A stretch of DNA of 64,000 nt from positions 62,001 through 126,000 of the forward strand of contig NZ_JACIAH010000009.1 in the NCBI RefSeq assembly GCF_014194695.1. Direction: 5' to 3'. Below, piece by piece: positions 8,482 to 17,414 of the stretch. This DNA is from Rhizobium sp. BK399 (lineage in GTDB: Bacteria; Pseudomonadota; Alphaproteobacteria; Rhizobiales; Rhizobiaceae). Below the pieces are notes generated by a model. The model had not been told where the DNA came from. It saw nothing but the letters and a program-made list of their open reading frames with translations, and did not search any database. Position 1 is the stretch's first letter. Each line of letters begins with the position of its first letter. A program made the translations under genes and the position numbers.

Positions 8482-9348
8482 ATGCCTCTGACACTTGCCA
8501 CCAAGCGGCGCCTTGTGACTGCTGCCCTCGTTGGGCCAGCGAGCATCTGGCTGTTCGTCTTCCTGGTGCTGCCTTTTATCGCCATCATTGTCTTTGCGTT
8601 CGGGGAGCGCGCGCCAGAAGGCGGATATCAGGCGGCATTCACCTTCGCACAGTTTGCCAATCTCGGCTCTCGGGCGACGGCTTTCGTCAATACGCTGATC
8701 CTGGCGCCGATCGGGGCGGCGGCCTGTCTGCTGGTCGCCTACCCGGTTGCCTATTATCTCGCTGTCAAGGCGAGCCCGCAGCGCCGGCTGCTCCTCGTGT
8801 CGCTGGTCGTCGTGCCGTTCTGGACCAGTCTTCTCGTCCGCACCTACGCCTGGATGTATTTGCTGGGTGCACGCGGAATTCCGCATCTTCTGGAGCTCTT
8901 CGGTATCGAGAATGTCCGGCTCATCAACACGCCGGGCGCGGTTCTGCTCGGGATCATCTATGGCTACCTGCCTTTGATGATCATGCCGATCTATGTCAGC
9001 CTCGAAAAGCTCGATCACCGCCTCTTGGAGGCATCCGCCGACCTCGGCGCAAAACCCGTCTCGACGTTCCTCGGCATCACGTTGCCATTATCGCTGCCGG
9101 GTGTCATGACGGGCGTGGCGCTGGTGACAATCCTCCTGCTCGGCGAGTATCTGATCCCGCAGTTGCTCGGCGGCGGCAAGGTATTCTTCATTGGCAATGC
9201 ATTGGTCGATCTTTTCCTGCAGTCACGCAACTGGCCGTTCGGATCGGCGATTGCGGTTACTCTGGTCGCGGTCGTCGTCGTGGTGCTTCTCGTCGCCATG
9301 CGCATCGCCTGGCGTGTTGCGGGTACCCGTCAGGTGGATCTCGTTTGA
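8482..9348 (+). CDS. ABC transporter permease, PotB type
   Basis: A 288-residue inner-membrane permease with about six hydrophobic segments, the first at residues 16-36 (VGPASIWLFVFLVLPFIAII). The cytoplasmic EAA loop is visible as LLEASADLGAKPVSTFLGITLPLSLPG, contacting the ATPase. The ATG at 8482 gives the usual PotB start; the open frame extends 15 codons upstream into the spacer. Its stop overlaps the next start as TGATG, so the two permeases are translationally coupled. Confidence 0.93.
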   Translation: MPLTLATKRRLVTAALVGPASIWLFVFLVLPFIAIIVFAFGERAPEGGYQAAFTFAQFANLGSRATAFVNTLILAPIGAAACLLVAYPVAYYLAVKASPQRRLLLVSLVVVPFWTSLLVRTYAWMYLLGARGIPHLLELFGIENVRLINTPGAVLLGIIYGYLPLMIMPIYVSLEKLDHRLLEASADLGAKPVSTFLGITLPLSLPGVMTGVALVTILLLGEYLIPQLLGGGKVFFIGNALVDLFLQSRNWPFGSAIAVTLVAVVVVVLLVAMRIAWRVAGTRQVDLV

Positions 9349-10154
9349 TGCGCGTCCTCGTCAGCTCCGTCTATCTGTTTCTCTACACGCCGATCGCGCT
9401 GGTCGTCTTGTTCTCCTTCAATTCTGGACGCAATGCGAGTGAGTTCGTCGGCTTCTCGACGCAGTGGTATGGGAAAGCGCTTTCCAACGTCTTCCTGATG
9501 GAAGCGCTGCGCAACAGCCTGATCGTCGCTTTAACAAGTGCCGTGCTTGCCGCGATCTTCGGGACGATGGCGGCCATCGGCATGGAGCGGCTGGGGACGC
9601 GCATGCGCGCTGTTTTCGACGGCCTCTTTGCTGCGGCGATCGTTGTTCCCGGCGTCGTTATCGGCATCGCGACGCTGGTGGCGCTGGTCGAGGTGTTCGG
9701 CTTCATCAATCCGTTGATCGCAGTCGTCTGGCCGGGTAATCAGCCGCCGAAGCTCGCGCTCGGATACGGTTCGATCATTGCCGCGCACGGCCTCTTCACC
9801 ATGGCGCTGGTGACAATGATCGTGAAGGCACGGATCGCCGGTTTGGGGCGCGACATCGTTGAAGCTTCTAGCGATCTCTACGCGACGCCGCTGACAACAT
9901 TCCGGCAGATCGTGCTTCCGCAGATCATGCCGTCGATCCTGGCGGGTTTTCTGCTCGCCTTTACCTTCTCATTCGATGATTTCATCATCGCCTTCTTCGT
10001 CGCCGGATCGAATACGACGCTGCCAATCTATGTCTTCGCTTCGATCCGCCGGGGCGTGACGCCTGAGATCAATGCGATTGCGACGATGGTGCTCGTTGCC
10101 TCGCTGGCCCTCATTCTCATCGCGCGCTTCCTCATGCGCAAAAAGACAACCTAA
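9348..10154 (+). CDS. ABC transporter permease, PotC type
   Basis: A 268-residue second permease of the importer, pairing with the upstream one. It starts at the ATG overlapping the previous stop. Six hydrophobic segments are apparent, and the EAA loop reads VEASSDLYATPLTTFRQIVLPQIMPS. The segment FTFSFDDFIIAFFVAGSNTT is a hallmark of PotC-like proteins. Complete and of normal length. A short gap then leads to the dehydrogenase gene. Confidence 0.93.
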   Translation: MRVLVSSVYLFLYTPIALVVLFSFNSGRNASEFVGFSTQWYGKALSNVFLMEALRNSLIVALTSAVLAAIFGTMAAIGMERLGTRMRAVFDGLFAAAIVVPGVVIGIATLVALVEVFGFINPLIAVVWPGNQPPKLALGYGSIIAAHGLFTMALVTMIVKARIAGLGRDIVEASSDLYATPLTTFRQIVLPQIMPSILAGFLLAFTFSFDDFIIAFFVAGSNTTLPIYVFASIRRGVTPEINAIATMVLVASLALILIARFLMRKKTT

Positions 10155-10173
10155 AACCGTCCGGGGGAAATGC

Positions 10174-10935
10174 ATGATACTCAAGGACCGCATTGCAATC
10201 GTCACCGGAGCAGGCTCGGGCATCGGGCGCGCCGGGGCGCTCATCATGGCACGAGAAGGCGCCCATGTGATCATCGCCGATCTTGATCTCAAGAACGCCG
10301 CGGAGTCCGTCAGCCAGATCACGGCGGCAGGCGGCAGTGCCGAAAGCCTCGTGGTCGATGTGACCGACGATAAGGCACTGGAGGCTGGAATTGCGGCGGT
10401 TGCCTCACGCCACGGCCGCATCGACATCCTTCATAATCACGCAGGTGCGCAGGTGGCTGGCGACCTGGAGCAAGTTGCCGTCGACGGTTTCGACAGGTCG
10501 TGGAGCCTGAATGTGCGGGCGCATTTCATGGCCTCACGCTTCGTGATGCCGCTTATGAAGAAGGCCGGCAAAGGCGTTATTCTCAACACCTCGTCGTCAT
10601 CCGGCGTGCTCTACGACCGCGAAATGATCGCCTATACGACGACGAAGCATGCCGTCATCGCCATGACGCGGCAGATGGCGGGCGATTACGCAAAGTTTGG
10701 AATCCGCGTCAACGCGCTCTGCCCAGGCTGGGTCGACACACCCTTCAACGAACCGTTTATCGCTCAGATGGGCGGGCGAAATGCCATCGAATCCTATATC
10801 AGCGCGCAAGTGCCACTCGGACGTTGGGCTGACGTGTCCGAAATTGCCGAGCCGATACTCTTTCTGGTATCCGATCGGTCTTCTTATATGACTGGCCAAA
10901 TCCTGATCGTCGACGGTGGCGAAACTGTTGTCTGA
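10174..10935 (+). CDS. Short-chain dehydrogenase/reductase (SDR family)
   Basis: A 253-residue classical SDR. It has the nucleotide-binding TGAGSGIGR (residues 10-18), the NHAGAQVAG motif in place of the usual NNAG, an active-site Ser in NTSSSSGV and the catalytic YTTTKHA (YxxxK). The C-terminus GQILIVDGGETVV is typical. The ATG at 10174 follows GGGGGAAA. As the last gene of the transporter operon it may oxidise or reduce the imported compound; the substrate is unknown. The motifs fix the family firmly. Confidence 0.92.
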   Translation: MILKDRIAIVTGAGSGIGRAGALIMAREGAHVIIADLDLKNAAESVSQITAAGGSAESLVVDVTDDKALEAGIAAVASRHGRIDILHNHAGAQVAGDLEQVAVDGFDRSWSLNVRAHFMASRFVMPLMKKAGKGVILNTSSSSGVLYDREMIAYTTTKHAVIAMTRQMAGDYAKFGIRVNALCPGWVDTPFNEPFIAQMGGRNAIESYISAQVPLGRWADVSEIAEPILFLVSDRSSYMTGQILIVDGGETVV

Positions 10936-10942
10936 AATCCTC

Positions 10943-10959
10943 GCCAGCTAATCGCTGGC
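10943..10959 (+). terminator. Possible hairpin after the SDR gene
   Basis: GCCAGC-TAATC-GCTGGC forms a perfect 6-bp stem 8 bases after the SDR stop. There is no U-tract behind it, so it is only a weak candidate for an intrinsic terminator or a 3'-end stabilising hairpin. Confidence 0.35.
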
Positions 10960-11491
10960 AAGGACTCATTCGGAACCGGCAGAGCAGTCTTCATGGACAA
11001 CACCCAATGCGACTGGCAGGTTGAAAACACACAGTTGGAGAATTGGGAAATGATCATCCGTTCATGGCGGACCGCTGCCGGGTCAGCGGAAGTCCTCGAC
11101 GCCTATCATATCACCTCAAGACGACCACCTTCGTGGAAATGGCGGAGCGGCCGGGTGAGTTCGACGATGCTGTGGTGAAGCCGAGCCGCAAAAACTGCTG
11201 AAGTCCTTTGATCTCAAGGTCGCGTTCTTTGAGACCTTGGTGTCGACAGGCGTGATCGCCGGCCATGACCATGAGCCTTCGGCAGATTTATTGGCTGAGC
11301 GGCAGGTCGGTCCGCTGTAAGGCTCCGAGAGCGATCATTGCGAAGCCGCGTCCGGCGGGGAAGGCCTGAAAGTCAGCCCGGGGCGCCCAGATATGCGCGA
11401 CGTCGCCAACATTCGGCATTTTAGCAATGTGATATACGCTCCGATAAACCTCGCCGTGTTACAACCCTGAGAGGTTTTTCAGGGGAAAGAC
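10960..11491. other. Non-coding or decayed interval
   Basis: About 530 bases with no gene I can support. A 61-codon frame at 10993-11178 has no recognisable domain and no ribosome site. The sequence looks like remnant material rather than a regulatory region; I see no repeats or transposase motifs. The end of the interval carries the promoter and a GGTTTTTCAGGGGAAAG leader for the small secreted protein at 11492. Confidence 0.4.
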
Positions 11492-11824
11492 ATGAAGTTT
11501 CCAACGATGGTAGTGTTGAGTTCGGCAGCAGCATTCCTGGGAGCCGGTGGCTATACTTTATTGCCGGAATTCATGTCCGCTCCGATCAAGTCTTCGTTTA
11601 CCGCACAGTCGCAACCGATGATCATCGACAACGGAGTGATCGTCCAACGAGGCACAGCCTGCAACATCAAGGGTAATGTCAGCATCGATTCCGGCGAACG
11701 AATTTATCACGTACCAGGCCAGCACTATTACGAGGCTACGAAAATATCGCCGCAGTATGGAGAACGCTGGTTCTGTTCCGAGCAAGAAGCTCGTGCCGCT
11801 GGCTGGCGAAAGGCGGGCTACTAG
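11492..11824 (+). CDS. Small secreted protein with a sunset-like C-terminal domain
   Basis: A 110-residue protein with an N-terminal hydrophobic segment (MVVLSSAAAFLGAGGYTLL) that should act as a signal peptide or anchor. The C-terminal half (CNIKGNVSI, then ERIYHVPGQHYY, then GERWFCSEQEARAAGWRKA) matches the short domain often found at the C-terminus of secreted nuclease-like proteins in rhizobia and called a sunset or ExoI-like domain. Two Cys residues in this domain could pair. A good ribosome site, AGGGGAAAG, precedes the ATG. Function is unknown; the domain call is from motif memory. Confidence 0.75.
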   Translation: MKFPTMVVLSSAAAFLGAGGYTLLPEFMSAPIKSSFTAQSQPMIIDNGVIVQRGTACNIKGNVSIDSGERIYHVPGQHYYEATKISPQYGERWFCSEQEARAAGWRKAGY

Positions 11825-12208
11825 TCTCGTAAAGGAGAAATACCACTCGTTGCTACTGGGAGATTGGCGCCGAGTCCCGCCCCTTGCGCGCGCAGCGGTC
11901 ATCGAGGGCGCCCTGGCGGTGGATGAGAAAGTGTCAGACAAGTTGACGGTAAGCCACCCGGATGGAAACCGGACGACATCTTAAGGCTTGTATGCGCCAG
12001 CCTTGACAATCCGATTTCATTGGTTTCTTACCTCGCACAGGCGTTTGTATTATATACATAATTGCAATTTTGCGATGGAGCACTCTGGCAATTCACCCGG
12101 ACGACTACGAGACAGACGGGACCCGGGCTTGTCGGCGGGCTTGGCTGAGAGGCTTCACCTCCCACCCACTGTAGATTGTTCTCGGCCCATCAGTGGCATG
12201 GCTCAGAA
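11825..12208. other. Intergenic interval
   Basis: About 380 bases between the small secreted protein and the NCS2 permease terminator. It contains an AT-rich patch around 12045-12075 but no gene, RNA or repeat I can support. A 102-codon frame starting at 11676 and running out of the previous gene is a shadow. Confidence 0.4.
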
Positions 12209-12244
12209 AATCTGGAGCCGCGAAAAATTCCGCGGCTCCAGATT
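12209..12244 (-). terminator. Strong hairpin terminator of the NCS2 permease gene
   Basis: A perfect 14-bp stem, arms 12209-12222 and 12231-12244 (AATCTGGAGCCGCG and its complement), with an 8-base loop. Read on the minus strand it is followed by a short T-run, so it should terminate the permease transcript about 45 bases after its stop codon. Confidence 0.85.
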
Positions 12245-12290
12245 CAGGTGAGTGGCTGGTCGGCCAAGCCGGCCTTTTTCGCGACGTGCC

Positions 12291-13583
12291 TTACGGGGCA
12301 AAGAAGGCGAAGCGCACAACAAACAGCGCGGCCACGATCTGCGTCGCCGGATGCAGGATCGACCACCGGCCGGTGAAGATCTTCATGACGACATAGCTTA
12401 CGAAACCAAAGGCAAGACCGTTGGCGATGGAATAGGTGAAGGGCATGGCGAGTGCGGTGAGCGCTGCCGGCGCCGCTTCCGTCAAATCGTCCCAATCGAT
12501 CTCGGTCATCTCGCGCATCATCAGGCCTGCAACGTAGAGAAGAGCCGGAGCGGTCGCATAGGTGGGAACCGAGGCAGCGAGAGGAGAGATGAAAAGAGCT
12601 GCCAGGAAGAGGACAGCGATCGCAAGCGCTGTCAGACCGGTCCGGCCGCCTGCCTGCACGCCAGAGGCACTTTCGACATAGGCCGTCGTGCTGCTGGTCC
12701 CCATCAGAGAGCCGGCGACGATAGCCGCACTGTCTGCAAGCAGTGCCCGGCTCAGGTTGTTAGGACGTCCCTCCTCGACAAGCTTCGCGCGCTTGGCAAC
12801 GCCGATCAACGTACCGGTCGCATCGAAGACTTCGACAAGAACGAAGACGAGGATTACCTGGATCAGACCGCCGTGGAGAGCACCGAAAATATCGAGCTGC
12901 ATGAAGGTCGGCATGATCGACGGCGGCATGGAGACGATGCCCTTGAACTCGCTGACGCCAAAGATCCAGGATAGGACGGTCACAGCGAGAATGCCCATGA
13001 GGATCGAACCTCTTACCTTCAGCGCATCGAGCACGGCAATGACGAAGAAGCCGAAGATCGCAAGAAGCGGTCCGGTCTCCTTGAGGTTTCCTAGGCCGAC
13101 GAGTGTTGCTGGGTTGTCGACGACGATGCCGGCGTTCTTCAGTGCGATGATGGCGAGGAAGAGGCCGATACCGGTCGCGATCGCGCTTCTCAATGAATGC
13201 GGGATGCCGTCGATCAGCCACCGGCGCACGCCTGTTACCGTCAGCAGGACAAAGATCATGCCCGAGATGAAAACCGCGCCAAGCGCCTGCTGCCAGGTAA
13301 AGCCGAGGGCCGCAACCACGGTGAAGGCAAAGAATGCGTTCAGCCCCATGCCTGGCGCCATGCCGATCGGCCAGTTGGCAACCAATGCCATGATGATTGA
13401 TCCCAAAGCCGCGGCAAGACAAGTTGCGACGAACACAGCGTCACGATCCATGCCTGTGGTCGACAGGATATCCGGGTTCACGAAGATGATGTAGGACATC
13501 GTCAGGAACGTCGTCACGCCTGCGATGAGTTCGGTGCGCACGCTGGTGCCGTGTTCACTCAATTTGAAAAGCCGTTGAAACAT
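12291..13583 (-). CDS. NCS2-family purine permease (guanine/hypoxanthine/adenine type)
   Basis: A 430-residue inner-membrane proton symporter of the AzgA/GhxP/AdeP branch of NCS2 transporters, importing purine bases. The start MFQRLFKLSEHGTSVRTELIAG leads into TFLTMSYIIFVNPDILS, and the family motifs ANWPIGMAPGMGLNAFFAF and GTSSTTAYVESASGVQAGGRTG are present; the Glu in the latter is in the substrate site. Roughly 12-14 hydrophobic segments are visible. The ATG at 13583 follows GGGAGGAACC and is preferred to one 7 codons upstream. It fits the xanthine dehydrogenase genes nearby as the uptake step of purine use. It is likely monocistronic. Confidence 0.94.
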   Translation of the reverse strand: MFQRLFKLSEHGTSVRTELIAGVTTFLTMSYIIFVNPDILSTTGMDRDAVFVATCLAAALGSIIMALVANWPIGMAPGMGLNAFFAFTVVAALGFTWQQALGAVFISGMIFVLLTVTGVRRWLIDGIPHSLRSAIATGIGLFLAIIALKNAGIVVDNPATLVGLGNLKETGPLLAIFGFFVIAVLDALKVRGSILMGILAVTVLSWIFGVSEFKGIVSMPPSIMPTFMQLDIFGALHGGLIQVILVFVLVEVFDATGTLIGVAKRAKLVEEGRPNNLSRALLADSAAIVAGSLMGTSSTTAYVESASGVQAGGRTGLTALAIAVLFLAALFISPLAASVPTYATAPALLYVAGLMMREMTEIDWDDLTEAAPAALTALAMPFTYSIANGLAFGFVSYVVMKIFTGRWSILHPATQIVAALFVVRFAFFAP

Positions 13584-14795
13584 GGTTCCTCCCAAGGCAA
13601 GCATTCCGGCTCCGCCTGTTGTCGTGGGTCAGCCAGAATCTCCTCCAGATCCAGGCACAAGGAACGCGGCCGTCGAGCAACTTCCTTGCAGATTGGGATT
13701 GTGCGTTGTCGAGGCGCGAGGCGCTAGGGGTGGATTCCCCTGTAAAAACGCGAAAGACTTTCAGATTTTGCCCGTGGTTCCGGGGCTCAGCTTTCCCGCC
13801 ATCCCTCATCGCGTGAGGTCGAAGCACTCCTGGAGGGTAGCCCAGTCGCGTTCGAAATGCGAGTGGCAACCTTCATCGCCAGCCAATCCTTGGCGCATTG
13901 ATCCCCCGCTCCGTCCCGGTCTCTCTCACGCAAAAACCGGATTTCGCCGGCAATGCCAGCGACGTCCAATCGTCCTGTTCGGCGTGCACCATTGCCTTCG
14001 TTCGTGTCACGGGGTGAGCTTTTTCATCGAAGGGGATCGCATCACGAAAAAGCCTTGGGAGTCGCGATACGACCGTTGCGAACCCTAAAATTTCAGCCGG
14101 AAGTAACAGCGAGCTTGATGATCCAAACCCAGGGTTTTGGGTTGTCCGCCGCAGGTCAATCCATCACCAGACATCTGTGTGATGCGCGTCGCGATCTTCC
14201 GGAATGGGAATTACGCCATGGGCGGCGCATCGCCGCATGCGGGCATCTGGTCCAGTTTTCGCCAAGATTCGTGCGGTCGCAGGGGTTGTCATAACCCGTA
14301 TGACGGCCGCCGTGGCCCGCCGCCATTTCTATAGCCTCGGAGAGAACTTTCCTGTCGTGCTGACGACCGCGAACCGTCTCTCCATCGAAACGCGTTGACA
14401 CAGCTCAAAGGCCAGATCCTTCCTCCTCGGATTTCACAACTTTTCGGTGATTATTCCGGGTGTGAACCGCGCATCAAAATCGCCCGTCATGATTGTCGAA
14501 TTGTTACTCTCTGTTCGATGTCTCGACGCCCAGTGCCCGGCGTTACGACCCGAGGCACTTCCCTTACAGGAAACGTTCTCCGGCGATATTGGGTCGCGAC
14601 TCACGCGCATCCCGTTGAATCATTTTTACTTTCCCGTCGACGGATTTCACGGGCCCACTACAGTATTGACCATCGGTTGATTTGCTCTCATATTGTACCG
14701 GTAATCAGCAGCTCCCCGTTTATACTCCCGAATGCCGGAATGTTCCGTCGCAATGACACGTATCGCGTGTTCAACGAACGATTCGGAGTCTGACG
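13584..14795. other. 1.2-kb interval without recognisable genes upstream of the eCIS locus
   Basis: This is the leader of the minus-strand NCS2 gene on the left and the upstream region of the eCIS sheath gene on the right. A short dyad AGGGG-N6-CCCCT lies at 13726-13741 in the NCS2 leader. I looked for a purine or xanthine riboswitch there but could not recognise a core. Overlapping frames of up to 168 codons exist on both strands without domains or ribosome sites. The right end holds GGAGTCTGACG before the sheath ATG. The eCIS promoter is probably within the last 150 bases. Confidence 0.4.
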
Positions 14796-16847
14796 ATGCC
14801 CGTACGTCCCACTTACCCAGGCGTGTATGTTGAAGAAATTCCGAGTGGCCTTCGCCCTGTCACGGGCGTCGCCACCTCGACGACCGCATTCATCGGCACT
14901 TTCAGCCGTGGCCTTCTCGACGAGGCGGTGCAGTTGCTCAGCCAGTCCGACTTCGAGCGCGAATATGGTGGTCTCGAACGCAACAGCGAGACCTCCTACG
15001 CCGTCCAGCAGTTCTTCCTCAATGGCGGAACCGAAGCCTATGTCGTCAGGGTCGGCCACGACGGCAGCGACAGTGCAACAGCGATCGCAGCCTCTACGGT
15101 AACCTTGCCTGCGCTAGACGGTTCGAACCTACTGGTTGCGACTGCTGGGCGGCGCATTCGCGGTCAGTCGGCGGTCAATCCCGGTGGATGGGGCGACAAC
15201 CTGCGCATCGCCATCACCAACAATGGAACCGGTGACGATGCGACCTTCAATCTGGTGGTCAGCGAGCTCAGAACCAGCGGGGTAACGGCAAGCATCGCCT
15301 CCTCCGAAGCCTTCAACAACCTGACGACCGAACCCAATACCGCAAACAACGTCATCGACGTCGTCAATCAGGGCTCGAGGCTGATCCAGCTTGCGCTTGC
15401 GACGGGCGTGACCCTTTCAGCACCCTTCCCGCGCCCGCGCGCGACCGGGATGGTGAGCGGCGAACTTGCCGGAACGCGGCCGGTCTTTGCCGACATCGAC
15501 ACCATCTCGATCACGCTTGCCGGCTCGGGTGCGGCCGCGCAGCCGCTCACGATCGCGGCCGACGTCCCCGCAAACCCGTCCTCGGCCATAAGACAGACAC
15601 AGGCGAGCTTCAACAGCTGGGCGCAGCGCCTGCAGGCCGCAATCCGCGCCGTCGCGCCTCGCTTTGCTCCGGAACTGCAGACCTACTTCTCGTCAGCGAC
15701 CGTCGCCATCATTGGCGACGGGGCGACGGGGCGGCCGCGCCGGTTTGTCGTCACGCCGGGGTTTGGGCCGCGAACATTTGCAGCCGACGCGCTGTTTGTG
15801 TTTTCCGGTGCCGATGTCGCCAATTACGCATTGCAGCCGGCAACAGGTGCTGCCAACGCCACCGAGCACCTTCCGACGCCAGGTGCTGCCTTTGCACTCG
15901 ACGGCGGTGATGACGGCACCGTTCTGGACGGGGAGACCTATGCGGTTCCGCTTGCGGTCTACCAGGGAAACGCTGCCGATCGCACCGGCCTGTGGGCACT
16001 CGAGGATGTCGATCTCTTCAACATCCTTTGCCTACCCGATGCTCCACGTCTTACCGCCGCCAATGCCCGGTCGCTCTATGCTGCGGCAGAGGCCTATGTC
16101 GGTGATCGGCGCGCGATGATCATCGTCGACATCCCCGAAAATGTCAGGCTGGTCGATCAGATGCATGCCTGGCTCTCGGACAACGAGCCGCTGCGTCATC
16201 CTAACGGTGCGGTCTATTATCCACGGACGATCCTTGCTGATCCATTGAACCAGGGTCGCGCCCGTTCGGTCGCCTCATCCGGAACGATCGCCGGACTGTG
16301 GGCCCGCACCGATGCAGCGCGTGGCGTCTGGAAGGCGCCGGCCGGCACCGACGCGCGGCTTCGCAACGTCGACAGCCTCGCCTACCAGATGACGGATCTC
16401 GAGAACGGCACCCTGAACCCGCTCGGCGTCAATGCGCTTCGCTCCTTCCCGATCTACTCGAACATTTGCTGGGGAGCACGCACTCTCGATGGGGCGGACC
16501 TCATTGCGTCGGACTTCAAGTACATCCCGGTCCGCCGCATCACTCTCTTTATCGAGGAAAGTCTCTACCGCGGCACCAAATGGGTGGTGTTCGAACCGAA
16601 CGACGAGCCTCTGTGGGCACAGATCCGGATGAATGTCGGTTCCTTCATGTACGACCTGTTCCGGCAGGGCGCGTTTCAGGGGTCGACGGCGCGGGATGCC
16701 TTCTTTGTCAAATGCGACAGGGAGACGACGACGCAATCGGACATCGACAACGGCATCGTCAACATCGAGGTGGGCTTTGCGCCCCTGAAGCCTGCGGAAT
16801 TCGTCATCATCAAGATACACCAGATCGTGCGGCGACCTGAAGCCTGA
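14796..16847 (+). CDS. eCIS contractile sheath protein
   Basis: A 683-residue tail sheath protein of the phage T4 gp18/Afp2-4 superfamily, forming the outer contractile cylinder. The N-terminus PTYPGVYVEEIPSGLRPVTG is the classical sheath start. The C-terminal domain (residues about 540-680: LRSFPIYSNICWGARTL, then ADLIASDFKYIPVRRITLF and ESLYRGTKWVVFEPN) is the conserved handshake-forming part. The middle, about 120-370, is variable and surface-exposed in relatives. It is the only sheath gene seen, whereas PVC and Afp have three. It is followed after 11 bases by the tube gene, the invariant sheath-tube order. Confidence 0.96.
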   Translation: MPVRPTYPGVYVEEIPSGLRPVTGVATSTTAFIGTFSRGLLDEAVQLLSQSDFEREYGGLERNSETSYAVQQFFLNGGTEAYVVRVGHDGSDSATAIAASTVTLPALDGSNLLVATAGRRIRGQSAVNPGGWGDNLRIAITNNGTGDDATFNLVVSELRTSGVTASIASSEAFNNLTTEPNTANNVIDVVNQGSRLIQLALATGVTLSAPFPRPRATGMVSGELAGTRPVFADIDTISITLAGSGAAAQPLTIAADVPANPSSAIRQTQASFNSWAQRLQAAIRAVAPRFAPELQTYFSSATVAIIGDGATGRPRRFVVTPGFGPRTFAADALFVFSGADVANYALQPATGAANATEHLPTPGAAFALDGGDDGTVLDGETYAVPLAVYQGNAADRTGLWALEDVDLFNILCLPDAPRLTAANARSLYAAAEAYVGDRRAMIIVDIPENVRLVDQMHAWLSDNEPLRHPNGAVYYPRTILADPLNQGRARSVASSGTIAGLWARTDAARGVWKAPAGTDARLRNVDSLAYQMTDLENGTLNPLGVNALRSFPIYSNICWGARTLDGADLIASDFKYIPVRRITLFIEESLYRGTKWVVFEPNDEPLWAQIRMNVGSFMYDLFRQGAFQGSTARDAFFVKCDRETTTQSDIDNGIVNIEVGFAPLKPAEFVIIKIHQIVRRPEA

Positions 16848-16858
16848 GGATAACCGAG

Positions 16859-17386
16859 ATGGCACAGTTCACAGTCAATCCCCGCCGGTTCGACCCCTAT
16901 AAGAACTTCAAGTTCCGGGTGAAATGGGACGGTCGCTATGTGGCCGGGGTCAGCAAGGTCGGCGCGCTGAAGCGTTCGACGGAAGTTGTGGAGCATCGGG
17001 AGGGGGGAGACCCCTCCACCAGCCGGAAGTCGCCAGGCCGAACGAAATATGAAGCGGTCACGCTGGAACGGGGCGTCACCCACGACCTCGAATTCGAGCA
17101 ATGGGCAAACAAGCTCTGGAATTTCGGGGCCGGGCCCGGGGCGGAGCTGTCACTCGCAGACTTTCGCAAGGACATCATCATCGACCTGTTCAACGAGGCC
17201 GGGCAAAAGGTCATTTCCTACAACGTATTCCGTTGCTGGGTTTCGGAATACCAGGCACTTCCAGATCTCGATGCCAACGCCAATGCGGTCGCGATCCAGA
17301 CACTCAAACTCGAAAACGAAGGCTGGGAACGCGATACCGCCGTGACCGAGCCAACCGAGCCGTCGTTCACGTTCCCGCCGGGCTAA
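16859..17386 (+). CDS. eCIS inner tube protein (gp19-like)
   Basis: A 175-residue protein of the T4-like tail tube family (gp19, Afp1/5, Hcp fold) that stacks as hexamers inside the sheath. The N-terminus PRRFDPYKNFKFRVKWDGRY followed by VAGVSKVGALKRSTEVVEHR, and TKYEAVTLERGVTHDLEFEQ are characteristic. Size is slightly above the usual 145-155 because of an extended, Pro/Thr-rich C-terminus. Directly downstream of the sheath. Only one tube gene is recognised here, so the same subunit may form the baseplate-proximal ring. Confidence 0.95.
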   Translation: MAQFTVNPRRFDPYKNFKFRVKWDGRYVAGVSKVGALKRSTEVVEHREGGDPSTSRKSPGRTKYEAVTLERGVTHDLEFEQWANKLWNFGAGPGAELSLADFRKDIIIDLFNEAGQKVISYNVFRCWVSEYQALPDLDANANAVAIQTLKLENEGWERDTAVTEPTEPSFTFPPG

Positions 17387-17414
17387 CAACCAGCTGAGTT
17401 CCAGGAGAGTTCCG

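Noticed and set aside
10993..11178. 61-codon hypothetical protein
   Set aside because: No recognisable domain, no ribosome site; left as part of a decayed interval.
12688..13494. A 268-codon plus-strand frame opposite the NCS2 permease
   Set aside because: Ser/Thr/Lys-rich product typical of an antisense frame; the minus-strand permease is unambiguous.
13584..13800. Purine riboswitch in the NCS2 leader
   Set aside because: I could not find the conserved purine-riboswitch core in the minus-strand leader; only a weak AGGGG/CCCCT dyad is present.
14660..14700. Sigma-70 promoter before the sheath gene
   Set aside because: A TTGACC is present but no -10 box at acceptable spacing; too weak to list.
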